Counted from the first letter of the stretch, positions 26,201 through 36,300 are shown. The stretch: 64,000 bases of DNA from an uncultured Dysgonomonas sp. (GCF_900079725.1 NZ_LT599032.1:4708054-4772053), one strand, 5' to 3'. Numbers and translations: made by a program. Notes: generated by a model not told the origin, from the sequence alone.

Positions 26201-28340
26201 TCAGCACCCATTGGAAATAAAAGAAATTACAGTAGCTTCAGGTGGGAGTAATTCATTCACATATCAGTGGCAGTCTAGCACAGATGACGTAATATGGACA
26301 GATATACAAGGTGCAAAAAATGTAAGTTATACGCCCGGCATTCTTGCTACTGATACACATTTCAAAAGGATAACTATCGATGGATTCTGTGGTCAGCAAT
26401 TTGAAAGCAATACATTTACCATTAAGGTAGTGGCGCAGCCAACAGCTTTATATTGGAAATCAACAGCCGCAGATAGTAATTGGAATAACCCGGACAACTG
26501 GATGGATAAAGATGGCAATCAGCTAGGGATGGTGCCATTGGCATGTACAGATGTGCAGATAACGGGAGGTTCGGATAATTATCCTTCACTGGACTTAGGT
26601 AGTACACCTGTAAATATATATGGAACTCCGCAATGTAGGAATATTACTTTCCAGTATGGAGCAGAAGTTGCATACCAGTATAAGTTAGCCTATGAAAAAG
26701 CATTTGTCCAGTATAATTGGGGGTATTACAGTAATACAAGCGGACTGGCGGAAGGTGCTCAGCCCGACAAGAACGGGGCTGGCTCCCCATGTCTGGTACA
26801 AGAACGGGATACCTGGTATGCGTTAGCCGCTCCATTAAAAAATATGGCATCCGGAGACTTTTCATTTGGCGGTTTTCCTCTAACATGGCAAGGTGGTTTT
26901 AATATACAAGATCCTGTAACCGGGCAGTCTGTAGAGGTAGAAGCCGGGGATTTCAGTAAAGCATATGCGAGAAATGATATCAATTTGGCAACGACTAATA
27001 ATGCAATTGCGATCAGAATTCCTTCGTATAAAAATGAGATAGGATACAATGATCATTGCCACATGAATGGCCTTGAGGGAGTTCTGGAATTTCCATACTT
27101 TGAAAATGAGACAAAAGCTCCGTTTTATCCGGCTCATACCTACGATAAATTTACGCACGAAAGCAAGTTCTTCTATTTTGATACTAAAACACTTCAGTTG
27201 ATATATTCTCCGGTAGGACGAATGACACGTGGAACAGACTCTTATAGGTTTATATACGAATCACCTACGAATGCGGTTAAGAATATAACTGTAGGAGGAA
27301 GCAGTGTCCCCGGATATGCCCAGGAAGTATCTAAGCAAATAGCTACATCACCGAAAATAATGGTTGGGAATCCGTTTATGGCCTCTATTAACTCTAAACG
27401 CTTCCTCGATGCCAATAACATAGATCCGGGTGCGCCGAAGCTATTGGCCAGTGATGGATATTATATATTCAATAGCACATTACAGACATGGCAGAACTTT
27501 CCATTTTCGGCAACAAACAATATTAAACCTCAACAGGCATTTATCGTGACATTGGCCGAAGGGGTGAATCATACAGAGTTATTGTATCCATTCGAGGGGA
27601 CATATGCTCTGACTGGATCTACCTTCAGAGGATTATCTCAAGTATTGCCGGAAGGTAGTTCTCTCTATCTGAAAACGAGTGATAATAATGATATGGCTGG
27701 AGACTATGCCATTTTGAATGCATCTCAGGCAGAGGATAATCAGAATAATGTAAAGAAAATGATATATACAGAGGGATATGTTGTCCCCGAAACGTTTTTC
27801 ATCACGCCTGACGGCAAGGACTATAATCTTGTTCAAGCAATTGAGGATGGTGTCAAAGAAATAGGTATAGGTGTCAAATGCTCCGATACTCAAAAACCTC
27901 TGAAGTTTACATTCGAAAATGTGTCTGAATTTTATTCGACCTATGGCGTACGCCCTGTATTAGTAGACAAATTTATGTCTATAGAGCAGGATCTGACCGA
28001 TAATTATATTTATCATTTTAATCAGCGAAAGACAACTATAGAAAACAGATATATAGATGCAGAAAGGTTTGTCTTGCGTATGGCATCTTCCGGAGATATT
28101 GTTGGAAATGTAGATAAAGACATTCATATAGTTTACCAAAATGATGTTTTAGATGTAAAATCTGACCGGATAATTAAAGTTGTTCGCGTATACGACTTGT
28201 ATGGAAGGCTGATACATTTGAATAGGCAGATAAACTCAACTGTTTATACCAAACCTCTATCGTTAGCCCAAGGCTTGTATATCGTAAAAGTACAAACAGA
28301 AGATGGCAAAACTAAAGTGGAAAAAATAATGGCTTTGTAA
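23214..28340 (+). CDS. Giant T9SS-exported adhesin with PKD-like repeats
   Basis: The 1708-residue protein has a signal peptide (to ANAQ, residue 28) and a choice-of-anchor L type domain at about 60-330 (GILLTTGPG, FEYVFGSEEYPNYSNNPTYNDVFGFFIS). A run of PKD/Ig-like modules follows. Four tandem 94-residue repeats (KPI.NLTVCNN...TFTITVNP) span about 610-985, and a diverged one precedes them. Residues about 1080-1630 are a large beta-rich region. The last ~75 residues are a T9SS type A sorting domain (VYDLYGRLIH, LAQGLYIVKVQTEDGKTKVEKIMAL). It is a secreted, surface-attached adhesin candidate. Confidence 0.85.
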   Translation: MRINKIHSSLKVILFSVFLLPYLGANAQHITTEDSIAIAKERARGSIMPRTSNRPASPNANSISVNRDAAIVTYTPAELVEKIFLKSQGGDCATEGVIEDVTLHALNWTGTAWSATSPEYNRSMSYFSGGQTAGTRVLGIESGILLTTGPGLYAEGPNSSGSGSQSTLNGGKALSDADLQALTTNSVNCGTVLEFTFTPQSSQISFEYVFGSEEYPNYSNNPTYNDVFGFFISDEDGISNKKNIAIVPGTTDLPVAIYNVNQLRNTEYFVNCYTTAGQQVEYNGHTTVLTAKATVEPGKKYRLKLAIANVGDNSYGSGVFLKAGSFDLGLGITNHGNEIQGMDNVFQACESNKFTLKINKSSVARTIGMTYSGAAVNFIKQPDGSNMPATINVPAYSTEVSVPYKVLSTVSTNGGDFNIKATIPGCGEITKTIYVYQQFLSATVKTTPSCNGNDGSLYVEATGGSPRVEMSRNGGVDWQKIAVPFTGLAPGSYTVMVRDSIGCNTETLTAVITGKPVINNTFTETTVCAGTIVPKVTLTSTVAGTTYAWTCSNPAIGLTSGTGDIPQFTAKNTTTGQLEATVTVTPTAFGCVGVSKSYKIIVNPVADVKPISNLTVCNNSLVSSIPFETTAIPTNKVTYTWKNSNATIGLVASGSGSNLPSFTAVNSGIAPLTATIEVTPKYEDCIGTPLTFTITVNPTVIVKPITNLTVCNNTQVPSIPFETTATPSGKVTYTWKNSNTDIGLVISGFSSSLPSFTAVNPSTAPITATIEVTPKYEDCIGTPLTFTITVNPTAIVKPIANLTVCNNNLVPSISFETTATPTEKVTYTWKNNNTAIGLVTSGSGSSLPSFTAVNSGTTALTATIEVTPKYEDCIGTPLTFTITVNPTAIVKPITNLTVCNNTQVPSIPFETTATPSGKVTYTWKNNNAAIGLVAIGSGSSLPSFTATNPGTAPLTATIEVTPKYENCEGTKLTFIITVNAPVVAGTIKGNSFVCENQHPLEIKEITVASGGSNSFTYQWQSSTDDVIWTDIQGAKNVSYTPGILATDTHFKRITIDGFCGQQFESNTFTIKVVAQPTALYWKSTAADSNWNNPDNWMDKDGNQLGMVPLACTDVQITGGSDNYPSLDLGSTPVNIYGTPQCRNITFQYGAEVAYQYKLAYEKAFVQYNWGYYSNTSGLAEGAQPDKNGAGSPCLVQERDTWYALAAPLKNMASGDFSFGGFPLTWQGGFNIQDPVTGQSVEVEAGDFSKAYARNDINLATTNNAIAIRIPSYKNEIGYNDHCHMNGLEGVLEFPYFENETKAPFYPAHTYDKFTHESKFFYFDTKTLQLIYSPVGRMTRGTDSYRFIYESPTNAVKNITVGGSSVPGYAQEVSKQIATSPKIMVGNPFMASINSKRFLDANNIDPGAPKLLASDGYYIFNSTLQTWQNFPFSATNNIKPQQAFIVTLAEGVNHTELLYPFEGTYALTGSTFRGLSQVLPEGSSLYLKTSDNNDMAGDYAILNASQAEDNQNNVKKMIYTEGYVVPETFFITPDGKDYNLVQAIEDGVKEIGIGVKCSDTQKPLKFTFENVSEFYSTYGVRPVLVDKFMSIEQDLTDNYIYHFNQRKTTIENRYIDAERFVLRMASSGDIVGNVDKDIHIVYQNDVLDVKSDRIIKVVRVYDLYGRLIHLNRQINSTVYTKPLSLAQGLYIVKVQTEDGKTKVEKIMAL
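25043..26150 (+). repeat. Four tandem 282-bp coding repeats
   Basis: Units begin near 25043, 25325, 25607 and 25889, and are highly similar at the DNA level. For example, 25325-25420 and 25889-25984 are almost identical. Each encodes one 94-residue PKD-like module of the adhesin. Such repeats invite copy-number change by recombination. Confidence 0.85.
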
Positions 28341-28368
28341 TGTAATAATTTATAAAATAAATGAGCTC

Positions 28369-28758
28369 ATGGATAATATGCAACAAATATTGATGAAAGA
28401 AAGTAAAAATGGTTCTGATAATAACCAGATATACCTGTATAAAATTAATGATTATTGGTTTGCATACGAATATTCGGCATTTTATCTATACTCTATTTGT
28501 TGTGTTGATGCCGTTTTTAAATATACAGAGCCTGAAAATAAGAAAACAATACTGATATCAGTATTGAAGAATGGATATGAAAAGGCTGGTAATCCTCAAC
28601 TAAGGGTTGTAGAAAGAACAGAACATCAGATGGTTCTCAATTGCGGGATTAAATGTAAAGGTTTTCAACAATGGAAAGATGGGTGGATAACCTTGTTCAA
28701 AGACCGGTATTTTGTCCAGATTATTCAGGAGTTTTATCGCTCATTGTGTAAATTATGA
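28369..28758 (+). CDS. Uncharacterised 129-residue protein
   Basis: No signal peptide or membrane segment is visible. The protein has an aromatic-rich stretch (YWFAYEYSAFYLYSICC) and ends SLCKL. I recognise no family. The start at 28369 is 28 bp after the adhesin stop. A bactofilin gene follows at 28838. Co-transcription with both is plausible. Confidence 0.6.
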   Translation: MDNMQQILMKESKNGSDNNQIYLYKINDYWFAYEYSAFYLYSICCVDAVFKYTEPENKKTILISVLKNGYEKAGNPQLRVVERTEHQMVLNCGIKCKGFQQWKDGWITLFKDRYFVQIIQEFYRSLCKL

Positions 28759-28837
28759 ACGAAGGATAGTAAGATAGTTTTCTTTGAGTTTCATTTATTT
28801 AAATATCAGAAGTCAAAAATCTTATAAAAAGTTGAAT

Positions 28838-29260
28838 ATGTTTAATAAGAAAAATAATATATCAGGTATTATATCAACAGCCTCTTTAGATAAGGCGCAT
28901 AGCGTTCTGTCTCAATCAACAATGTTTTCGGGTGAGATAAATTCAAAAGGAGATCTTCGGATTGACGGCAGTATCGAGGGTAATATTAATTGCGAAGGAA
29001 AAGTTATAATTGGCCCCGATGGCAGAGTAAATGGTAATATCAAAAGTAGCAGTATCGAGTTGATGGGTAAGATTAACGGCGATGTTATTGCCTATGATAT
29101 TGTTCGGCTTAAATCATCATCTTATTTCAAAGGAGAGATAACAGCTTTAAACTTAGAGATTGAGGCTGGTGCAAATTTCTTTGGTACCTGTAAGATGGTT
29201 ACAGAACAAGATACGATTGAGAATGCAACTATTATACCTGAAGTACTAGCACTTGAATAA
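28838..29260 (+). CDS. Bactofilin (polymer-forming cytoskeletal protein)
   Basis: About 140 residues with the bactofilin right-handed beta-helix pattern: FSGEINSKGDLRIDGSIEGNINCEGKVIIGPDGRVNGNIKSSSIELMGKINGDV. Short disordered tails flank the core. An upstream TTG (28784) would extend the frame by 18 residues, but the ATG at 28838 fits family length. Bactofilins polymerise without nucleotide and often localise envelope machinery. Here it closes the surface-fibre/adhesin locus, suggesting it may position that apparatus. A terminator follows. Confidence 0.85.
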   Translation: MFNKKNNISGIISTASLDKAHSVLSQSTMFSGEINSKGDLRIDGSIEGNINCEGKVIIGPDGRVNGNIKSSSIELMGKINGDVIAYDIVRLKSSSYFKGEITALNLEIEAGANFFGTCKMVTEQDTIENATIIPEVLALE

Positions 29261-29323
29261 CTGTTTTGTAAAAACGAGGAATAACTGAAATTTTTATAAG
29301 TACACTTTTCTTGCTTTAAATTA

Positions 29324-29360
29324 GCCTGTTACATATTGTTGTGACGGGCTTGTTTAATTT
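29324..29360 (+). terminator. Terminator after bactofilin gene
   Basis: A 10-bp stem (GCCTGTTACA with TGTGACGGGC, two G-U pairs) with a 6-nt loop is followed by TTGTTTAATTTT. It ends the rightward surface locus before the hmu promoter. Confidence 0.75.
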
Positions 29361-29436
29361 TGATAATATGGCTCCATGATTATATCTATACTCATTAATA
29401 GGTACAGTTAATTTTAATTTTCATTATTTTTAGGGA

Positions 29437-29467
29437 TTGTACAGGCTATACCTTACCCGTACATTTG
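29437..29467 (+). promoter_or_regulatory. Promoter of the hmu operon
   Basis: TTG (29437-29439), a 20-bp spacer, then TACATTTG (29460-29467) match the Bacteroidetes consensus. The start site would fall near 29474, leaving a leader of about 87 nt. A short inverted repeat GATATT-N7-AATATC (29522-29540) lies within the leader. I could not identify a Fur box with confidence. Confidence 0.65.
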
Positions 29468-29560
29468 TAATCGTAAAATTGGCACTATTATACTGAATTT
29501 TATGAAAAAACAATAATCCCGGATATTAATTTAAAATATCTAATATAATTCTATAAACAT

Positions 29561-31861
29561 ATGTTAAAGTATATATTTATAGTGATTGCTCTCTTTGCAG
29601 TCACCTTGAATACTATTGCGCAAAAAACGACAAAAGAAAGAGTCTCAGGAATAGTGAAAACTACTGATGGACAGCCGGCTGAGTGTATCTCAGTCTCTTT
29701 GAAAAATACAACTTACGGTTGTATAACAGATGAAAATGGTCACTTCGAATTTGATGCTCCTGCCGGGGAATATATCTTAGTTGTATATTCTATTGCAGCT
29801 CATCGTAAAGAAACTCCTGTTATTATTAAAACTAGTGATTCAAACTTCTTTCCAGACCTTACTATTATAGAAAATAAAAACCAGTTGGAAGAGGTGGTTG
29901 TAACCGGACAGTTTACCCCACAGTCGCTTCGTAACTCTCTTTACAAAGTAAGGGTGATTAATAATCAGGCCATACAGCAAAAAGCAGCGACTGATATGCA
30001 ATCGTTGTTGAATACCGAGATCGGGGTACGGATTACCAATGATATAGCTTTGGGAGAGAATAAGTTTGAACTGATGGGAATGGGAGGCAATAATATAAAA
30101 ATACTCGTCGACGGTGTACCCCTTGTAGATAGAGGGGCAACCAAGCAAAGCCTGAGCCAGATAGATATAAATACGATAGAACAGATCGAAATTATAGAAG
30201 GTCCCATGTCTGTCATATATGGTACCGATGCCTTGGCCGGAGTGGTGAATGTGATAACCAAAAAGGCTAGAGTGGTACCCGACAGGAATACATACTCCGT
30301 ATCTGCACGTGTGCAGGAAGAGACGATAGGAGATGAATATGAAGCATTTTCGGGAGAAGGTATCCACAACGAAAGCCTGAATCTGAACTGGGGGTCAAAA
30401 ACAGGCATCTATCTCGATGGTGCATACTCGCGTAACGTCACAGGAGGATGGAGAGGCGACGAAGTGGGACGAGCCAGAACATGGGCACCCAAGGATCAGT
30501 TCTACTACGACGTAACTGCCGGATATAAGAAAAAAAACTTGAATGTATGGTATCGCCTTAGTTATCTCGATGAGACGACATTTAAACCGGAAAATCCCAA
30601 AACAGAAACTTCAAACGAAATTGTAGACGTAGATTACCTTGTCGACAGATATACCCACAATATGCAAGCAGATTGGAAAGTAAACAATAGGCTGGGTTTC
30701 AATGTGGTTTCGTCCTATCAGGATTACAAACGGCGTACACGTACGATTGTTTCTGATTTGGAAAGCGGTGAGAAATGGTTATCGACAGATGAATCGGCTC
30801 AGGATGTATCCAAATTTCAGGGCATCTTTACACGAGCAACAGCTACGTGGAAAGCAACATCCAATATCGACTTGCAACCCGGAATCGAATACAACTGGGA
30901 CAAAGGCTCTGGTGGGCGTATATTCGGAGAACCTGATATTTCTACGTTTGCCGCTTTTCTGTCAGCCGAATGGCGTGCTACCGAATGGTTCAGTATTCGC
31001 CCGGGAGTGCGGTCCATTATAGCTGCCGACTACGATGCTCCGGTGGCCATTCCGTCGGTAAGTACAAAGTTTTCGCTAAATCCTGATATGGATCTGCGCC
31101 TGTCGTATGCATACGGCTTCAGAGCGCCTACATTACAGGAGTTGTACTTCTCTTTTCACAATGCCAATCACGACATAGAGGGCAATCCGGATCTGAAAGC
31201 CGAATACTCCAACAATTTCACAGGCTCTTATACATGGCGTATATTTCACAACGAAACTATAAGACTTACCTCCACACTGTCTGCTTTCTATAACGATTTT
31301 CAAGACCGTATAGAGACAGCTTATGAATCGGAGAATTCGACCAAAACAACATATAAGAATATATCTAAGTATAAAACAACCGGCGGAACGTTCGAGAATG
31401 CTTTGATGTGGAAAAATCTACAGGCAAATATCGGCTTCTCTCTGGTTGGGCGTTACAACAATCTGCAAGACAACGAAGATGTAGCAGCCGAAAATAAAGA
31501 TATGCCCGATTTTCGTTTCTCTCCCGAACTGAGTGCGAGTATCACTTATCATATAACAAAGAGTAAAACTAACCTTAATCTGTTTTACAAATTTACAGGT
31601 AGCCGAGACGAGTATCAGTACGATAGCACGACCAAAGAATTGTATCTCGGAGGCGTAGGTAGTTTCCACTGGGCTGATTTTACAATTAGCCAGCGCGCAG
31701 GTAAATATCTGAATATAAATGCCGGAATTAAAAATATATTTGATATAACAACCGTAAGAAACACCGCTGGAGGCAGCGGGCACGACGTAAGCGGGCCTTC
31801 TACACTGAAAGGTTGTGGACGTTCCTACTTCGTCGGTTTGAGTTTTCTTTTTAATAAATAA
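29561..31861 (+). CDS. hmuR: TonB-dependent haem receptor HmuR
   Basis: The 766-residue receptor has a signal peptide (to about residue 20), a CarboxypepD_reg-like N-domain (VSGIVKTTDGQPAECISVSL), a plug (EEVVVTGQF to YGTDALAGVVNVITKKA) and a beta-barrel ending in Phe-Leu-Phe-Asn-Lys. The haem-receptor signature is complete: FRAP at 520-523, NPDL at 542-545, with His533 and His537 between them. It is the first gene of the operon, unlike P. gingivalis where hmuY comes first. It binds haem or haemoproteins and imports haem using TonB energy. Confidence 0.9.
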   Translation: MLKYIFIVIALFAVTLNTIAQKTTKERVSGIVKTTDGQPAECISVSLKNTTYGCITDENGHFEFDAPAGEYILVVYSIAAHRKETPVIIKTSDSNFFPDLTIIENKNQLEEVVVTGQFTPQSLRNSLYKVRVINNQAIQQKAATDMQSLLNTEIGVRITNDIALGENKFELMGMGGNNIKILVDGVPLVDRGATKQSLSQIDINTIEQIEIIEGPMSVIYGTDALAGVVNVITKKARVVPDRNTYSVSARVQEETIGDEYEAFSGEGIHNESLNLNWGSKTGIYLDGAYSRNVTGGWRGDEVGRARTWAPKDQFYYDVTAGYKKKNLNVWYRLSYLDETTFKPENPKTETSNEIVDVDYLVDRYTHNMQADWKVNNRLGFNVVSSYQDYKRRTRTIVSDLESGEKWLSTDESAQDVSKFQGIFTRATATWKATSNIDLQPGIEYNWDKGSGGRIFGEPDISTFAAFLSAEWRATEWFSIRPGVRSIIAADYDAPVAIPSVSTKFSLNPDMDLRLSYAYGFRAPTLQELYFSFHNANHDIEGNPDLKAEYSNNFTGSYTWRIFHNETIRLTSTLSAFYNDFQDRIETAYESENSTKTTYKNISKYKTTGGTFENALMWKNLQANIGFSLVGRYNNLQDNEDVAAENKDMPDFRFSPELSASITYHITKSKTNLNLFYKFTGSRDEYQYDSTTKELYLGGVGSFHWADFTISQRAGKYLNINAGIKNIFDITTVRNTAGGSGHDVSGPSTLKGCGRSYFVGLSFLFNK

Positions 31862-31881
31862 TTAATCAATAAATAGACAAA

Positions 31882-33282
31882 ATGAAAAAATTATTCTACT
31901 TATTTCTTTTTACGGCCTTGATGGTCTTCAACTCGTGTAGCGATAGTGAAGACGATGTGAAATTGCCGGATATTACGGTCAACTTTACATCTACTGAATT
32001 GGGTCTCGACGAAGATAATCAATCTATAGACGTTACTATAAACCTGAGTCGTAAAGCCGAATCGGCAATTGATGTCACACTGGGAGTTACAGCTACAGGA
32101 GCAGTCTATGGGACACAATTTACTACAACACCAGCCGTTGGAAGTGATAAACTTGTAGTGAATATTCCGGCAGGAAGTACATCTGCTTCATTTAAAGTAT
32201 CTAAAGTTAGTAACGCTTTATTTGAAGGTACAGAAACTCTGGCTTTTACTATATCTTCAATATCTGTAAATGATGGTATCGTTATTGGTGATAAAAAAGA
32301 GGCCACACTGAAATTCGGAGCAATAGTATCGGAAGGTCAGAAGCTGACTCTTGAAGGAAAAGTAGGTGACATAGCTTATGCTAATTCTGTATATGTGGAT
32401 TTAAGTAGTAATACGCAAACTCCAGTTGACCGTAAGAGTTGGAATTTAGGATTTTATGGTGGAAATGATTTCAAGGTCGTATTGAATGGAGCTTATGCCA
32501 CTACCGCAACAGCTTCTACCAAGACAGATATTACAGCAATAACTCTTGCTGATGCCGAAGCCGCAAAAGACATTGCAGCAAGTCCGATGACTACAGAAGG
32601 ATTATCTACAGAAGTAATAGACAGTTTTGACGGAGATCTTACTAAAACCGTATTTGCGACAATATCGGCTACCGATAGTGAGAATAAGGTTTATTTTGTT
32701 GCATCGGAAGGAAATAAAACTAGCCGTGATCAATGGTATAAAGTAAAAGTTAGCCGTAACGGTGAGGGGTACAAAGTACAGTATGCCAAAGTTAGTGAGA
32801 CCACAATCAAGACTGTAGAGATAGCTAAAAATACAGCTTATAATTTCACATTCTTGTCTCTGGAGACAGGCACAACGGTTAATGTAGAACCGGAGGCTAA
32901 GAAATGGGATATAGTATGGGGATATAACATCGGTTCTACGATGGGTATGCCATACTTTATGCAAGACTTGGTACTTATCAATAATGTAGCCGGAACAGAA
33001 GCTGTGCAGGTGATGGTGGCAGATACCAAATACGAAGATTTCAACGAATCTAAATTAACAAGTCTTACATTTTCTAAAGCCCGCAACGTGATCGGTAGCA
33101 ATTGGCGTGTAACATCTAATATGGGTGGTTCTACAGCTCCTCTTGGCATACAGTTCGACCGCTACTATGTAATAAAAGACGCCAACGGATTCTATTACAA
33201 ATTGCGTTTCCTTACTATGGGATTGGCTAATGACAAGGGCGATAGAGGACGTCCGCAAATAGAATACGCATTAATTAAATAA
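31882..33282 (+). CDS. hmuY: HmuY-like haem-binding lipoprotein, extended
   Basis: The 466-residue lipoprotein (FNSC, Cys19) has a Calx-beta-like N-domain (about residues 25-150: INLSRKAESAIDVTLGVTATG, FEGTETLAFTIS) and a C-terminal HmuY domain (about 155-466; SVYVDLSSNTQTPVDRKSWNLGFYGG, KKWDIVWGYNIG). P. gingivalis HmuY is about half this length and binds haem through two His; related proteins use Met. Here the equivalent loop is Met-rich (M354, M356, M360), suggesting Met coordination. It follows hmuR by 20 bp and would pass haem to it. Confidence 0.85.
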   Translation: MKKLFYLFLFTALMVFNSCSDSEDDVKLPDITVNFTSTELGLDEDNQSIDVTINLSRKAESAIDVTLGVTATGAVYGTQFTTTPAVGSDKLVVNIPAGSTSASFKVSKVSNALFEGTETLAFTISSISVNDGIVIGDKKEATLKFGAIVSEGQKLTLEGKVGDIAYANSVYVDLSSNTQTPVDRKSWNLGFYGGNDFKVVLNGAYATTATASTKTDITAITLADAEAAKDIAASPMTTEGLSTEVIDSFDGDLTKTVFATISATDSENKVYFVASEGNKTSRDQWYKVKVSRNGEGYKVQYAKVSETTIKTVEIAKNTAYNFTFLSLETGTTVNVEPEAKKWDIVWGYNIGSTMGMPYFMQDLVLINNVAGTEAVQVMVADTKYEDFNESKLTSLTFSKARNVIGSNWRVTSNMGGSTAPLGIQFDRYYVIKDANGFYYKLRFLTMGLANDKGDRGRPQIEYALIK

Positions 33283-33290
33283 AAGCATAT

Positions 33291-33359
33291 CCAGATAGAA
33301 TAAATACAAGTATGGCAGATCGATTCTTTCGGTTTGCCAACTTGCATTAAAGTATCTGG
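33291..33359 (+). promoter_or_regulatory. Compound intercistronic hairpin hmuY-hmuS
   Basis: Outer arms CCAGATA (33291-33297) and TATCTGG (33353-33359) enclose CAAGT/ACTTG and GGCA/TGCC pairs. It fills most of the 105-bp gap and has no U tract. It may stabilise the hmuRY message or mark a processing point, so that receptor genes are expressed above the downstream genes. Confidence 0.6.
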
Positions 33360-33387
33360 CAAATAAATTAAGTAACTATTACTAAGT

Positions 33388-36300
33388 ATGTCTAAGTCAA
33401 AAGTTATAATTATAATATGCGCTGTATTGCTAATTATTGTCGGATGGATCGCTTGGGCTAAATTTGCTTCCACCACCAAGATCGGTCTTGTCAATTTTCA
33501 GCAGTTTCAGGTTACCAGCCTTATAAAGTCAAATACAGACGATTTTATAAGCTTTGAAGAAGTATCTCTCGACGATCTCGATAAACTGAAAAAGTATGAT
33601 TTCGTTTTGGGATTTGGTATGGGAATGAATGTTTCGGCAGAACAGCGTAATAAAATACAAGGTGCTGCCGATAACGGAACACCGATTTATATCTATGCTG
33701 CTACTAATCCCGATAATAATATATGCAGCCTCGACAGTATACAGAAAGAGAGCGTTTCTTCATATATCAGTAATGGTAACAGGAAAAATTATCAAAGTCT
33801 GGCAAGGTATATCCGTCAGCATATTGATAAAAAGTCATTCTTTGTTACTCCAGCCGATTCGGTAGTGGAGAGCGCATCCGATGTGCTTTACCATTTAGAC
33901 GACAATGTATCGTTCAACACAGCAGCCGAATACGAAAAGTATATCAAAGAGCATAACTTCTATAAAGAAGGCGGGGCTAAGATCGCCATAGTAGGCGGAC
34001 TTAACGATCCCTTTAGCGGAAACAGGGCCAATATAGACAGCATGATTGTTTCGTTCCAAAATGCAGGGATGAACGTTTACCCTGTTTCATCGGCCATGAA
34101 ACGTCTCGATTTTCTGAAACAAATACAACCCGATGCCGTAGTTTATTATGCACATGGCCGTTTGGCTATGGGGCAGGCCGATGCCGCAGTGGAGTGGCTC
34201 AAAGAAAGGAATATACCTATATTCTCACCTCTTACTATCCTGCAAACGAAGGAAGATTGGATGAAAGACCCGATGGGAATGTTCGGTGGATTCATGTCTC
34301 AAAGCATCGTTATGCCCGAATTGGACGGGGCTATCTATCCGTATGTAGTCAATGCTCAGGAAGTTGATAAAGACGGCTTATATCTCTTCAAGGCTATACC
34401 CGATAGGTTGAAGAATCTGACACAGATCGTCAATAATTTCATCAGCCTGAAGAGAAAAAGTAATGCAGATAAGAAAGTTGCTATCTATTACTTCAAAGGA
34501 GCAGGACAGGAAACGCTCACAGCCCAGGGACTGGAAACAGTGCCATCTCTTTACAACCTGCTAAAACGACTAAAAGCCGAAGGATATAAAGTAGACAATC
34601 TGCCTGCAACAGAGTTGGAGTTCGAAAAACTGCTCATGGCTCAGGGTGCAATCCTAAGCACCTATGCCGAAGGAGCATTCGACAACTATCTGAAAAACGG
34701 AAAACCGGCATTGGTCGAAAAATCAGAATACGAATCGTGGATACATCAATCGCTTTCGGATGAACTATATGCCGATGTAGTAAATACATACGGAGAAGCT
34801 CCCGGAGCATACATGAGCGTTCACAAGGACAACAAATACTATCTGGCAGTTGCCCGTATCCAACTCGGAAATATTGCACTTCTGCCTCAGCCTATGGCTG
34901 CACTCGGGGGTGATGCCTTTGCCATTGTCCACGGAGCTAAATCAGCACCTCCGCACACATACATCGGAGCATATCTGTGGTCGCAGTATGCTTTCAAAGC
35001 CGATGCTATGCTGCATTTTGGTACACATGGCAGTCTCGAATTTACTCCTCAAAAGCAAGTAGCCTTGAGCAGCAATGACTGGCCAGACCGTTTGGTAGGG
35101 ACTATTCCGCACTTCTACTATTATACCATTGGCAATATCGGAGAAAGTATGATGGCCAAACGCCGTTCGTATGCTACCACACTATCGTATCTGACACCGC
35201 CGTTTATGGAAAGCAATACCCGTTCGCAGTTCAAAGTTTTACAGGATAAGATCCGCGATTATTACAAGACGGATGAGGCTCATCAGTCAAAAGCTTCGCT
35301 GGCAGTGAAGAAAATTGCCGTGCAGATGGGATTACACCGCGAATTGCGATTAGACAGTGTTCTTAGCTCTCCCTACACTACGGCAGATATAGAACGCATC
35401 GAAAATTTCTCGGAAGAGATTGCCAACGAGAAGATGACAGGACAATTGTACACCACAGGGATACGATACGATGCTGAAAAGATAAAATCGTCTGTATTAG
35501 CTATGAGTGCCGACCCTATTGCTTACAGTCTGGCAGCACTCGACAAGCAGCGAGGTAAGGTTACCGAACAGCAATTGAAAAACAAAGTTGTATTCACCCA
35601 GCGTTATTTAGAACCAGCCAAAGTATTGGTAAATCAAGTATTGAATGGCAAGACTGTAGACAGTACATTTATTTGCCAAGTGGCGGGTATTCAGACAAAA
35701 GACCTCAGCGAAGCAAAAAAAATACTCACACCGCCACGTCGCGGTATGATGGCAATGGCAGCATCGTCGGGTGCTAATGGAAAACCTGCCGCCAAATCGG
35801 GTGGGGGACATCCTTCGTGGATACCCAAAATAGGAGAAAGACCGGAGGAAACAAAAACCAAAAAAGAGGAAGCTCCTAAGCCGGCCGAAAAGCCTAAGAA
35901 ACCCGAATTTACGAAAGAGCAAAAAGACCGTGCCCGTGCTATTACGGAAGTAGAACGCACGATCAATAATATCGTCAACTATAAGAATGCATTGGTACAG
36001 AGCCCCGAATTGGAACTAAAATCTATCCTAAATGCACTTTCGGGCGGCTATATCGCTCCATCATCGGGTGGCGACGCCGTGGCAAATCCGAATGCTGTGC
36101 CTACCGGACGTAACCTCTATTCTATAAATGCAGAGGCTACCCCATCGGAAGTAGCTTGGGACAAAGGAATCACCCTTGTAAATGCAACGCTGGATCGGTA
36201 CAAGAAGCAGCATGGAGAATATCCGAAGAAAGTGAGCTATACATTCTGGAGCAGCGAGTTTATCGAAAGCGAAGGAACTACTATTGCGCAGGCTCTTTAC

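Noticed and set aside
28784-28837. 18-residue N-terminal extension of the bactofilin from a TTG
   Set aside because: The family usually starts with a short disordered tail, and the ATG at 28838 gives a normal length.
29522-29540. Fur box upstream of hmuR
   Set aside because: GATATT-N7-AATATC is symmetric but does not match a Fur consensus and lies in the leader, so it is noted only as a repeat.
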